From assembly GCF_003752155.1 (NCBI RefSeq), contig NZ_RJVG01000002.1, forward strand, positions 434,001 to 498,000: a stretch of 64,000 bases of DNA, in the 5' to 3' direction. Position 1 is the first letter of the stretch. Every line of letters begins with the position of its first letter. Source of the DNA: Mobilisporobacter senegalensis (GTDB lineage Bacteria > Bacillota > Clostridia > Lachnospirales > Lachnospiraceae). Below the pieces are notes generated by a model. The model searched no databases and was not told the DNA's origin. It saw nothing but the letters and a program-made list of their open reading frames with translations. Below, piece by piece: positions 44,450 through 53,520 of the stretch. The translations under genes were made by a program, and so were the position numbers.

Positions 44450-45889
44450 ATGATGAGATCATTATACTCTGGTGTTTCAGGTTTAAGAGTACACCAGACC
44501 AAGATGGATGTTATAGGTAACAATATTTCTAACGTTAATACCGTTGGATTTAAAGCAAGTACAGTTAATTTTTCAGATATCTTTTATCAAACCACTCAAA
44601 GTGCAACCGGACCAAATGCGCAAACTGGTGCGGCTGGACAAAATGCGAAGCAGATAGGTCTTGGTGCTAACTTAGCCTCTATTAAAACACAGATTACAAC
44701 AAGAGGTGGAGCACAAAGAACAGACAATCCGTTTGATATTATGATTAGTGATGATTCTTTCTTTATTGTAAATAGTGGTGGAACAAACTATTTCACAAAG
44801 AGTGGTGCTTTTGAAGTAGATGCAGGTGGTACATTATGTACTTCTGATGGTGCTACTGTTATGGGATGGCAGGTAGACCCAACAGATCCAACAAAAATTG
44901 TTGCAAACCAAGTGTCTGCCCTTCGAATTATGTCACCAGAGAATCTATTAACAGAACCAGCAGCGACAGAAAAAACATATTTTACAGGTAATATTGATCA
45001 AAATGATACACAACTTGTGGACGGAAAGCCAACTCAGATGCAGTTCTATGATAATCTTGGTAATTTATGTACTGCTAAATTTGAACTTATAGAGTTAAAC
45101 CCTCCAATAGAAGGTCAATATAATATGAATTTAATTGATATTTTAGGACCTAATGATAAGTCGATTTTTGCAACATTTGACGGTACTAAATATGTTAAAT
45201 CAACTACTACTACTGCTGTATCCTTTGGGGGAATTTCTTATACTGTTGGTTCAGTTGATGAAGAAACAGGATTAGCTACGATAACAGGGGGAACCCAAAC
45301 TGCTGGAACAAATACAATTACATTTAATCCAGGTAGCGGTGCCTTTGTACAAGTTGGAACAACTGCTAATGCCAAATCAACATCACTTACAATTACTTCA
45401 TCCAGTACGGGATTATATAAACCAATCGATGTAGACTTCTCAACAATGACAATGTATGCAACAAGTGGTAAATCATCTATCTCATCTACCAAAGGTGGTT
45501 TAGATGGAACTGGTGCCGGTAAAAAAGTCGGTAATATGACAGGTGTCAGCGTAGATGCAGCCGGTAAGATTTATGGTACATATGATAATGGTGACCAGAA
45601 ATTACTTGGCCAAATTGCAGTTGCAAGCTTCTCAAATCCAGCAGGTCTGGAAGCGGTAGGTAATAATCGCTTTGCAGAGACTCAGAACTCTGGTGGTTTT
45701 GATGGTATTGGTAAAGATATTTCAGCAAGCGGCGGTAATTTTTCAACAGGTGTATTAGAAATGTCTAATGTGGACCTGTCTGCACAATTCACTGATATGA
45801 TTGTTACTCAAAGAGGTTTCCAGGCAAACTCAAGAATTATTACAACTTCCGATTCTTTACTAGAAGAATTGATTAATTTGAAACGATAA
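44450..45889 (+). CDS. flgE: Flagellar hook protein FlgE
   Basis: Hook subunit. The 479 residues show the axial-protein N-terminus MMRSLYSGVSGLRVHQ with NNISNVNTVGFKAS, the hook body (ALRIMSPENLL, KPTQMQFYDNLGN) and the C-terminal motif LEMSNVDLSAQFTDMIVTQRGFQANSRIITTSD. AGGAGG (44435-44440) supports the first of two adjacent ATGs. A long perfect hairpin follows the gene. Confidence 0.97.
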   Translation: MMRSLYSGVSGLRVHQTKMDVIGNNISNVNTVGFKASTVNFSDIFYQTTQSATGPNAQTGAAGQNAKQIGLGANLASIKTQITTRGGAQRTDNPFDIMISDDSFFIVNSGGTNYFTKSGAFEVDAGGTLCTSDGATVMGWQVDPTDPTKIVANQVSALRIMSPENLLTEPAATEKTYFTGNIDQNDTQLVDGKPTQMQFYDNLGNLCTAKFELIELNPPIEGQYNMNLIDILGPNDKSIFATFDGTKYVKSTTTTAVSFGGISYTVGSVDEETGLATITGGTQTAGTNTITFNPGSGAFVQVGTTANAKSTSLTITSSSTGLYKPIDVDFSTMTMYATSGKSSISSTKGGLDGTGAGKKVGNMTGVSVDAAGKIYGTYDNGDQKLLGQIAVASFSNPAGLEAVGNNRFAETQNSGGFDGIGKDISASGGNFSTGVLEMSNVDLSAQFTDMIVTQRGFQANSRIITTSDSLLEELINLKR

Positions 45890-45899
45890 TATCAATGAA

Positions 45900-45929
45900 T
45901 TAAGGGTGGTATTTCCTTACCACCCTTAA
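45900..45929 (+). other. Perfect 12-bp hairpin between flgE and flbD
   Basis: TTAAGGGTGGTA (45900-45911) and TACCACCCTTAA (45918-45929) pair perfectly over a TTTCCT loop. No T-tract follows, so transcription should continue. It may protect the upstream mRNA end or tune expression after the abundant hook gene. Confidence 0.65.
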
Positions 45930-45951
45930 CTTGGAAAAAGAGGTGTTTTAG

Positions 45952-46140
45952 ATGATAGAAGTAACAAAAATGAGTAATATAAAAATTACATTAAATGATG
46001 ATTTAATTGAAACAATTGAGGAAACACCAGATACAGTAATTACTCTTACAACAGGTAAGAAATTAATTGTAAAAGAAAGTAGACAAGAAGTATTCAATCT
46101 TGTAAAATTATACAAAAAAGAATTATATAAACAAGATTAA
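45952..46140 (+). CDS. flbD: FlbD-family flagellar protein
   Basis: The 62-residue protein belongs to the small Firmicutes/spirochaete FlbD family (MIEVTK at the start, then DTVITLTTGKKLIVKES and VKLYKKELY). Its function is not established. It lies between flgE and motA, its usual place. AGAGGTG precedes the ATG. Confidence 0.88.
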   Translation: MIEVTKMSNIKITLNDDLIETIEETPDTVITLTTGKKLIVKESRQEVFNLVKLYKKELYKQD

Positions 46141-46268
46141 TGCAAATTTTTGTAAAATTAACAAAATTTTAATATAGAATAAATATGAAAAAAATTTAAA
46201 TGTTATATATATTATTTAAACAAAAGACAAATAGAAAGTAAAAAGATTATGTTAGGTGGGTGACTAAT

Positions 46269-47084
46269 TTGGATATTGCATCAATTATAGGTTTAATCGC
46301 TGGTATTGCGTTAATGGTATTTGGTATTGCGTTTGATCAACAATCAATGTCATGGATGTGGGGGAACTTGACAAATTTCTTTGACATTCCATCAATCTTA
46401 ATTACCTTTGGTGGATCTTTTACGACGCTAATAACAATGGAACCAAGTTTAAAAGCTTATGCTGGAAAGCTTGCTTCTTTCGGATTAATTTTAAAACCTC
46501 TTCCTTCAAATGAAGTAGAGACTATTCGTACAATTATTGATTTATCTAATGTAGCCAGAAAAGAAGGACTGCTTGCATTGGAAGAAGCGGCGAATGGGGT
46601 AGAAGATGAATTTTTAAAGAAAGGAATTTTACTTATTGTAGATGGTACAGATCCTGAATTAGTCCGCAGTATCTTAGAGACAGAATTAAACTGTATTGAA
46701 GATAGGCATAATGATGTTATTGGTTTTTGGGATAAGTTAGGTGCCATGGGTCCTGCCTGGGGTATGATCGGTACTCTTATTGGTCTTATTAATATGCTTA
46801 AGTCATTAAATGATCCTGAGTCCATAGGTCCCAATATGGCGGTTGCACTTGTAACTACATTTTATGGATCAGTGTTAGCTAACTGGATTTGTATACCGGT
46901 TGTTAATAAGCTGAAATCTAGAAATGGTGGGGAAGTCATGATGAAAGAGGTAATGGTAGAAGGTCTTTTATCAATTCAGGCAGGTGAAAATCCTAGAGTT
47001 ATAGAAGAAAAACTGAAATCTTTCTTATCGCCTTCAAGTAGAGCGGATTTTAATGGAAATGAAGGTGGTGAAGTGAATGGCTAG
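46269..47084 (+). CDS. motA: Flagellar stator protein MotA
   Basis: Proton-channel stator subunit. Starting at TTG 46269 (AGGTGGG at eight bases) gives 271 residues beginning MDIASIIGLIAG; a GTG at 46260 overlaps that ribosome-binding site. Four membrane helices, the cytoplasmic loop, and the PAWGMIGTLIGLI motif with the conserved proline are present. motB begins 8 bases before its stop, so they are coupled. Confidence 0.95.
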   Translation: MDIASIIGLIAGIALMVFGIAFDQQSMSWMWGNLTNFFDIPSILITFGGSFTTLITMEPSLKAYAGKLASFGLILKPLPSNEVETIRTIIDLSNVARKEGLLALEEAANGVEDEFLKKGILLIVDGTDPELVRSILETELNCIEDRHNDVIGFWDKLGAMGPAWGMIGTLIGLINMLKSLNDPESIGPNMAVALVTTFYGSVLANWICIPVVNKLKSRNGGEVMMKEVMVEGLLSIQAGENPRVIEEKLKSFLSPSSRADFNGNEGGEVNG

Positions 47085-47880
47085 AAAGAAAAAACAAGAA
47101 GAACCTGGAGCTGGTGCTCCATGGCTGAATACATTTGCCGATTTAATGAATTTACTTCTCTGTTTTTTCGTTTTACTTTTTGCTTCTTCCACTGTAGACG
47201 CTGAAAAATATGATCAGCTTGTAAAATCGTTTTCAAGTACTTTTTCAATTTTTGAAAAAGGTGGTGAGGGGATAGGAGATGGAAATCTCATATCGAATGG
47301 AACGGCTCAGCTTAATAATTTAGATGAGTATTACACCAATATGGGGGAAGCAAGTGAAACCAATGAAGAGGATGAAACAGATCCTCTTAGTGCATATCAG
47401 GAAAAATTAGAAGAGGTAGCCAGAGAGAACTATGATAATATTTCTAAGATAGCAGATAAAAAGAATTTAGATGATTATATAGATATAGGCATTGATGAGA
47501 ATAATCAATTTATCAGGATATCTTTAAGTGGTGCTGTTTTATTTGATTCAGGCAAGGTAGATATTAAGAAGAATGCAATTCCTATTCTTAGTAAGGTTGG
47601 CGATATTCTTAAAAAATATAGTGATGCTCAGATAGTTATTGAGGGACATACGGATAATATTCCCATTTCAAATGCGAATTATAAAAATAATTTATGGCTG
47701 TCAACTGCAAGGGCTTGTACCGTATATGAGTATTTTATTAATGAAAAAGGGCTTGATCCTAGAAAATTAGAATCCAGTGGCAGAAGTGAATTTGATCCAA
47801 TTGCTTCCAATAAAACGGAAGATGGACGAGCAAAGAACCGAAGAGTAGAAATAAAAATATATAATGAAGTAAAAGAATAA
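47077..47880 (+). CDS. motB: Flagellar stator protein MotB
   Basis: The 267 residues have one membrane helix (about 22-40) carrying the essential proton-binding aspartate D22 in WLNTFADLMNLL, a plug/linker region and a C-terminal OmpA-like peptidoglycan-binding domain (IVIEGHTDNIPI, LSTARACTVYEYF, GRAKNRRVEI). Whether the ion is H+ or Na+ cannot be told reliably. Confidence 0.97.
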   Translation: MARKKKQEEPGAGAPWLNTFADLMNLLLCFFVLLFASSTVDAEKYDQLVKSFSSTFSIFEKGGEGIGDGNLISNGTAQLNNLDEYYTNMGEASETNEEDETDPLSAYQEKLEEVARENYDNISKIADKKNLDDYIDIGIDENNQFIRISLSGAVLFDSGKVDIKKNAIPILSKVGDILKKYSDAQIVIEGHTDNIPISNANYKNNLWLSTARACTVYEYFINEKGLDPRKLESSGRSEFDPIASNKTEDGRAKNRRVEIKIYNEVKE

Positions 47881-47899
47881 GAGTAGGAGAGAGAGTATA

Positions 47900-48412
47900 A
47901 TGAGAAAAAATTTATTAAGTATTATTGTTATAGCACTTTGTGTAATTAATGTAATATTTTCAGCAGTTTTAGTTTTTGCAGTTGTTCCAACATCAAATAA
48001 AACAAATAAATTAATTGCACAGGTGGCTTCCATTATTGATTTGGAATTGGAATCGCCGGATGGAGAATCTTCAAATGTAAGTGTCCAAGATATAGCAATT
48101 CATAATATTGAGGATGAATTAACAATCACATTAAAAGGAAATGAAGGGGATACGAAGTCTCATTATGCATTACTTAAAGTATCGCTGTCACTTGATACAA
48201 CATCAAAAGATTATGAAACATTAAGTCCAACGATTGCAACAAATGAAAGTGTAATTAAAGAAATTATAAATAATGTGTTTTCTAATTATACTGCAAGTGA
48301 AGTAGTTGCAAATAAAGAACAGATAAAAGAAGAAGTATTAACTCAATTAAGGGATTATTTTAAATCGAACTTTATTATTAATGTTTCCTTTAGCAATATG
48401 CTTGTTCAATAA
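47900..48412 (+). CDS. fliL: Flagellar basal-body-associated protein FliL
   Basis: The 170 residues have one N-terminal membrane helix (about 6-28) and a C-terminal FliL domain with the terminal NVSFSNMLVQ typical of the family. FliL surrounds or supports the stator. It follows motB by 19 bases. The 174-base gap after it shows no convincing promoter or terminator. Confidence 0.9.
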   Translation: MRKNLLSIIVIALCVINVIFSAVLVFAVVPTSNKTNKLIAQVASIIDLELESPDGESSNVSVQDIAIHNIEDELTITLKGNEGDTKSHYALLKVSLSLDTTSKDYETLSPTIATNESVIKEIINNVFSNYTASEVVANKEQIKEEVLTQLRDYFKSNFIINVSFSNMLVQ

Positions 48413-48586
48413 ACAGAAAAAATATTAAATGTATATTTTTGTAATATTTTACGAAAAAAGGTAGGAAATTAGTATGATTTCACTTTATCTTAATGATTAA
48501 TTATGATATGATATTACAGTAGAATACTGTTTAAATTTAAGATGAGGGAATTAAATTTAATTAAGATATCCAGGAGGTGAATAGTA

Positions 48587-49564
48587 ATGGGCGATGTTCT
48601 ATCGCAAAACGAGATAGATAATTTGTTAGCAGCAATAAGTAGTGGTGAGTTAGATACAGATGAGCTCAAAGATACTGGTGAAAAGCAAATTAAAAATTAT
48701 GATTTTGCCAGACCTTCTAAATTTTCTAAAGAACATCTTAGAACATTAGAAATAATTTTTGAACATTATGGAAGGTTATTATCAACAAATTTACCGGCAT
48801 ATTTTCGAAAGAATGTTCAGATTGAGGTAGTGAATTCAGAAGCAGTTACTTACTCCGAGTTCTCCAATGCCCTTTCTAATCCAGTGCTTCTTGGAATCGT
48901 TAATTTTGCTCCACTTGAGGGTAATATAATAATTGAACTTGCAGATAATTTAGGATATGCAATCGTTGACAGAATGTTAGGTGGTAATGGCTTACCCCTG
49001 GAACGATCAAGAGATTTCTCAGAAATCGAATTAATTATTATTGAAAGAATTATGAATATATGTACGAATTTACTTCGAGATCCTTGGCAGAATGTTATTA
49101 ATATAGAACCTAGACTGGAAAGAATTGAGACAAACTCTCAATTTGCACAAATTATTTCACCAAGTGAGATGACTTCCATTGTCACTATGAATATTAAAAT
49201 AGGTAATGTAGAAGGACTTATGAATATTTGCTTACCGTATGATTGTTTGGAACCTGTAATTGATAAGCTGAATACGAAATATTGGTTCTCAACAATGAAA
49301 GTAAAAGATGATAAATCATATGAAGAAGTAATTGAAGTAGCAATTTCAAAGGCGAAGATACCAATTCGGGTTATATTGGGTAAAAGTTCAATTTCTGTGA
49401 ATGATTTTTTGAACTTACAGTTAGGTGATATTATCCGGTTGAATACAAAGGTAGAAGATGAACTTGATATTTTTGTGGGTAATATAAAGAAATTTTCAGC
49501 CTTACCAGGAGCTTCAGGGGAGAATTATGCGGCAAGAATTACATCGATTATAAAGGAGGAGTAA
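48587..49564 (+). CDS. fliM: Flagellar motor switch protein FliM
   Basis: The 325 residues start with the CheY-P-binding peptide (LSQNEIDNLLAAI), followed by the CheC-like middle domain and the C-terminal SpoA (FliN-like) domain (LGKSSISVNDFLNLQLGDIIRLN). AGGAGGTGA precedes the ATG. fliY follows after six bases. Confidence 0.97.
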   Translation: MGDVLSQNEIDNLLAAISSGELDTDELKDTGEKQIKNYDFARPSKFSKEHLRTLEIIFEHYGRLLSTNLPAYFRKNVQIEVVNSEAVTYSEFSNALSNPVLLGIVNFAPLEGNIIIELADNLGYAIVDRMLGGNGLPLERSRDFSEIELIIIERIMNICTNLLRDPWQNVINIEPRLERIETNSQFAQIISPSEMTSIVTMNIKIGNVEGLMNICLPYDCLEPVIDKLNTKYWFSTMKVKDDKSYEEVIEVAISKAKIPIRVILGKSSISVNDFLNLQLGDIIRLNTKVEDELDIFVGNIKKFSALPGASGENYAARITSIIKEE

Positions 49565-49570
49565 AGGGTT

Positions 49571-50791
49571 ATGGATGGTATGTTATCACAAGAAGAAATA
49601 AATGCATTACTTAATGGAGTAGGCTCAGATGAAGTTATTGAGCCGTCAGATTCAAATAATAATAAGAGTCAGACAGAAGACTCTCTTTCAGTAGCTGAAA
49701 AGGATGCCATTGGGGAAATTTCTAATATTAGCATGGGGACTGCAGCTACAACCTTATCAACTCTGGTTAGTCAAAAAGTGGTTATTACTACACCTGTAGT
49801 ATCATATGCGACATTAAGTGATTTAACAGATGATAGTGACAGACCATGTGTTTTTGTTCAAATATCATATAAAGACGGACTAGCGGGTAATAATATCTTA
49901 ATCATAAAAGAATATGATGCCAAAATTATTACAGACTTAATGATGGGTGGAGACGGAACAAATACATCAGACGAATTATCAGAACTGCACCTTAGTGCTT
50001 TATGTGAGGCCATGAACCAGATGATGGGATCTGCATCTACTTCAATTTCATCCATGTTGGAAAAGAGAGTGGATATTAGTCCTCCACAAGCAAGTCTGGT
50101 TGATTTAAATGATACCATTGACATTAAGAATATTAATAAATTCTTAGAAGGAACCTTTGTAAAAGTATCATTTAAAATGGAGATTGGAGATTTAGTCAAC
50201 AGTGAATTAATGCAATTATATCCATTTGACTTTGCAAGAGAACTTTATAAAAATTTTGCAGAGACTCATAATAAGAATATGGATAGGAATAAAGCGACAA
50301 ATCCAACACCAGCACCTTCAGTCGATTTAACATCTCAACCAATGAATCAGACTATGGGACAACAGGGAATACCAATGGGTGGACAAATGCCTTATGGAAC
50401 TCCAATGGGTGGACAGATACCTTATGGTATGCCTGCAATGGGCGGACAGATACCTTATGGCGGACAAATGCCTTATGGTATGCCTTCACCGGACGTTAAT
50501 GTACAACCGGCACAATTCCAAGCATTCTCTAATAATATGAATGTATTTACTCAAAAAGAGAATATCGATCTGATTATGGATGTACCCCTTGAAGTTACGG
50601 TTGAATTAGGCAGATCCAATAAATCTATTAAAGAAATTTTGGAATTCACACCAGGAACTATCATTGAACTAAATAAATTAGCCGGAGAGCCAGTAGATGT
50701 TTTGGTAAATGGTAAATTTGTTGCAAAAGGCGAAGTTGTTGTTATTGAAGAAAGTTTCGGAATAAGGGTTACAGAAATTATTAAAGAGTAA
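49571..50791 (+). CDS. fliY: Motor switch phosphatase FliY (FliN-type C-terminus)
   Basis: The 406 residues combine an N-terminal CheY-P-binding peptide (LSQEEINALLNG), a CheC-like domain with two intact (D/S)xxxExxN phosphatase motifs (DAIGEISN and SALCEAMN), a Met/Gly/Pro-rich linker and a C-terminal SpoA domain (about 330-406). The linker (about residues 262-310) repeats GGQMPYG or GGQIPYG four times. In B. subtilis FliY replaces FliN in the C ring and removes phosphate from CheY-P. Confidence 0.96.
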   Translation: MDGMLSQEEINALLNGVGSDEVIEPSDSNNNKSQTEDSLSVAEKDAIGEISNISMGTAATTLSTLVSQKVVITTPVVSYATLSDLTDDSDRPCVFVQISYKDGLAGNNILIIKEYDAKIITDLMMGGDGTNTSDELSELHLSALCEAMNQMMGSASTSISSMLEKRVDISPPQASLVDLNDTIDIKNINKFLEGTFVKVSFKMEIGDLVNSELMQLYPFDFARELYKNFAETHNKNMDRNKATNPTPAPSVDLTSQPMNQTMGQQGIPMGGQMPYGTPMGGQIPYGMPAMGGQIPYGGQMPYGMPSPDVNVQPAQFQAFSNNMNVFTQKENIDLIMDVPLEVTVELGRSNKSIKEILEFTPGTIIELNKLAGEPVDVLVNGKFVAKGEVVVIEESFGIRVTEIIKE

Positions 50792-50876
50792 TTTGTTTTC
50801 CGGCAAAATAAATAAGTAAATACAATAGAAGCATAGCTTTATATTGAATAAATGAAATGACAGGAGAGATATTGCA

Positions 50877-51239
50877 ATGGCAAAGAATATTTTAATATGT
50901 GACGATGCTGCATTTATGAGAATGATGATTAAAGATATTTTAACCAAGAATGGTTATAATGTGGCTGGTGAAGCAGAAAATGGAGTAAAAGCAGTTGAAA
51001 AGTATAATGAAACAAAGCCTGATTTAGTTTTAATGGATATTACAATGCCAGAGATGGATGGAATTCAAGCTTTAAAGAAGATAAAAGCTGCAGATCCTAA
51101 TGCTAATATAGTTATGTGTTCTGCTATGGGTCAACAAGCAATGGTAATTGAGTCTATTCAATGTGGAGCCAAAGATTTCATTGTGAAACCTTTCCAGGCA
51201 GACAGAGTATTAGAAGCAGTTAAAAAAGCGGTGGGTTAA
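50877..51239 (+). CDS. cheY: Chemotaxis response regulator CheY
   Basis: Single-domain receiver of 120 residues. Acidic pocket D9/D10, phosphorylation site D54 (LVLMDITMPEMDG), switch Ser S82 and K104 (VKPF) are all in place. Phosphorylated by CheA, it binds FliM/FliY to change rotation. fliO follows after one base. Confidence 0.97.
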   Translation: MAKNILICDDAAFMRMMIKDILTKNGYNVAGEAENGVKAVEKYNETKPDLVLMDITMPEMDGIQALKKIKAADPNANIVMCSAMGQQAMVIESIQCGAKDFIVKPFQADRVLEAVKKAVG

Positions 51240-51240
51240 T

Positions 51241-51615
51241 ATGGTATATCTGGTAACGTGGGGATCAACTTTAGAAAATGCATTGCAGTTAATTGGTCTG
51301 ATAATAGTATTTGTACTAATTCTAGCAGCAGCATATTTTACTTCAAAATTTGTTGGTACTACTACTGTGACCAATTTGAAAAACCGTAATTTTAAAGTAA
51401 TTGAAACTTATAAGATTGCTCCAAACCGTTTTCTTCAGATTATTGAAGTAAGTGGTAAATATGTGGTAATCGGGGTCAGCAAAGATCATATTGAATATAT
51501 AACTGAGCTTGATGCTGACCAGGTAATAAAAAGCGAGGGTGAAATTGCACCAATAAATTTTAAAGATATATTAAATAATATAAAAATCAAAAAAGATAAT
51601 AATAAAAACAAGTAA
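51241..51615 (+). CDS. fliO: Flagellar biosynthesis protein FliO/FliZ
   Basis: The 124 residues have one membrane helix (about 17-37), then a FliO-type cytoplasmic domain (KVIETYKIAPNRFLQIIEVSGKYVVIGVSKDHI) and a lysine-rich tail. FliO assists assembly of the FliP ring. Position directly before fliP confirms the call. Confidence 0.9.
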   Translation: MVYLVTWGSTLENALQLIGLIIVFVLILAAAYFTSKFVGTTTVTNLKNRNFKVIETYKIAPNRFLQIIEVSGKYVVIGVSKDHIEYITELDADQVIKSEGEIAPINFKDILNNIKIKKDNNKNK

Positions 51616-51627
51616 AGGTTGATATTT

Positions 51628-52437
51628 ATGAAAGCATATTTGGTTAAAATGAAAAAAAATATTTTAAAAATTTTAGGTATGTTAATTTTCATAAGTACTT
51701 TGACCTTTATTTTTTCAACACCGGTATATGCAACAGATGTTGACGAAGGAGCGGGAAGTACAATTCCCTGGCAACTGGATGTAAACCTTACAAATAACGG
51801 CGATAGCCAGAATTTGTCCAGTACTTTAGAAATCTTATTGTTACTTACCATAATTACTTTAGCGCCATCTATTATAATTATGGTGACTTCTTTTACAAGA
51901 ATTGTTGTGGTACTCCATTTTGTAAGAAGTGCGATTGGAACTATGACTACACCTCCCAATCAGATTATTATTGGTTTAGCTTTATTCTTAACAATGTTCA
52001 TTATGTCACCAGTAATAACAACGGTGAATGACACTGCATTAAAGCCGTTGTCCAATAATGAAATAACCCAGGAAGAAGCTATAGAAGCAGGACTCGAACC
52101 AATACGAAATTTCATGTATGGGCAGACGAATACCAAAGACTTAAAATTATTTTTGGATATTGCAGATGTAACAGAAGTAAATGATATTAAGGATATACCA
52201 ACTACAGTGTTGATTCCTTCTTTTATAATAAGTGAATTAAGAACGGCATTTATTATAGGGTTCTTAATTTATATCCCATTTATTATTATTGATATGGTTG
52301 TAGCTTCTACCTTGATGTCTATGGGTATGATGATGTTGCCACCAACAACAATTTCTATGCCGTTTAAGATATTATTATTTATTCTGGCTGATGGCTGGAA
52401 TTTGATTATTGGAAATCTCGTTAAGACATTTTATTAA
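51628..52437 (+). CDS. fliP: Flagellar export gate protein FliP
   Basis: From ATG 51628 (AAAGG nine bases upstream) it is 269 residues; a TTG at 51619 touches that site and is less likely. A cleavable-type signal peptide (about 1-35, ending near VYA) precedes four membrane helices. Signatures: TSFTRIVVVLHFVRSAIGT, PPNQIIIGLALFLTMFIM and MMMLPPTTISMPFKILLFI. Forms the export gate with FliQ and FliR. Confidence 0.97.
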   Translation: MKAYLVKMKKNILKILGMLIFISTLTFIFSTPVYATDVDEGAGSTIPWQLDVNLTNNGDSQNLSSTLEILLLLTIITLAPSIIIMVTSFTRIVVVLHFVRSAIGTMTTPPNQIIIGLALFLTMFIMSPVITTVNDTALKPLSNNEITQEEAIEAGLEPIRNFMYGQTNTKDLKLFLDIADVTEVNDIKDIPTTVLIPSFIISELRTAFIIGFLIYIPFIIIDMVVASTLMSMGMMMLPPTTISMPFKILLFILADGWNLIIGNLVKTFY

Positions 52438-52450
52438 GAGGGTGAATTAA

Positions 52451-52720
52451 ATGACGCCGGATATTGCAATAGACATAGCAAGACAAGCTTTATGGATCAT
52501 AATATTAGTATCATCTCCGATGCTTTTAGTATCCATGGTAGTGGGGTTAATTATTAGTATATTTCAAACAATAACGTCAATTCAAGAGCAAACCCTCACA
52601 TTTGTTCCCAAATTGATCGCTATTTTTATTGTCATGATGCTGTGCGGATCATGGATTCTTAAGACGACAGCAGATTATATGATAGAATTATATTCCAGTT
52701 TTAGTCAATATATAAGATAA
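52451..52720 (+). CDS. fliQ: Flagellar export gate protein FliQ
   Basis: The 89 residues form two membrane helices with the FliQ motif GLIISIFQTITSIQEQTLTFVPK. GAGGGTGA precedes the ATG. It lies between fliP and fliR as usual. Confidence 0.96.
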   Translation: MTPDIAIDIARQALWIIILVSSPMLLVSMVVGLIISIFQTITSIQEQTLTFVPKLIAIFIVMMLCGSWILKTTADYMIELYSSFSQYIR

Positions 52721-52725
52721 CTATT

Positions 52726-53499
52726 ATGGAATTCTTTACATTACAAAATTTTGAATATTTCCTGCTGATACTTGTGAGAATATCAGCTTTTATTTTAGTA
52801 GCACCTTTTTTTAGTATGTCCAATACACCAATAAGACTAAGGACTGGTTTTTCAATATTTCTTGCCTTTTTATTATACCAGGTAGTGGATTTAAAGACGA
52901 TAAGCTATCAAACAGAGATAGAATATGGGATTCTTGTATTGAAAGAATTTTTAGTAGGCTTATTACTTGGGTATTTTGCCAATATATGCACGGCAATTCT
53001 TAATTTTGCAGGACAGGTAATAGATATGGAGATTGGGTTATCCATGGTCAATCTTTTTGATCCGGTTTCTAAGAGCCAAACTTCCATAACCGGTAATTTT
53101 TATATGTATTTAGTTATGCTTATGTTAATTATAACCAATATGCATCATTATATCTTGATAGCATTTGTTGATACTTATACGATAATACCTGTTGGTGAAG
53201 GGATTTTCAGGCCGGATATGTACCTGATCATGATTCAGTTCATGGTAGATTATTTCATTATTGGATTTCGTATTGTTTTACCCATATTTGCATCTAGTTT
53301 GCTAATAAATATTATTTTGGGCATTATGGCTAAAATAGCACCACAGATGAATATGTTTGTAATTGGTATGCAGCTTAAGATATTCGCAGGTTTGGTTGTT
53401 TTGTTCCTGATGATAGGATTACTGCCAAATGTATCAGATTTTGTATTCAATGAGATGGATAAAATGATGAAATTAATAATTCGTTCCATGTCGCCTTAA
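52726..53499 (+). CDS. fliR: Flagellar export gate protein FliR
   Basis: Polytopic protein of 257 residues with about six membrane segments, including RISAFILVAPFFS near the N-terminus, the GLLLGYFANICTAILNFAGQVIDMEIGLSM segment and KIAPQMNMFVIGMQLKI. It completes the FliPQR gate. Confidence 0.96.
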   Translation: MEFFTLQNFEYFLLILVRISAFILVAPFFSMSNTPIRLRTGFSIFLAFLLYQVVDLKTISYQTEIEYGILVLKEFLVGLLLGYFANICTAILNFAGQVIDMEIGLSMVNLFDPVSKSQTSITGNFYMYLVMLMLIITNMHHYILIAFVDTYTIIPVGEGIFRPDMYLIMIQFMVDYFIIGFRIVLPIFASSLLINIILGIMAKIAPQMNMFVIGMQLKIFAGLVVLFLMIGLLPNVSDFVFNEMDKMMKLIIRSMSP

Positions 53500-53520
53500 T
53501 TTTAATATAGAGGTATATAG

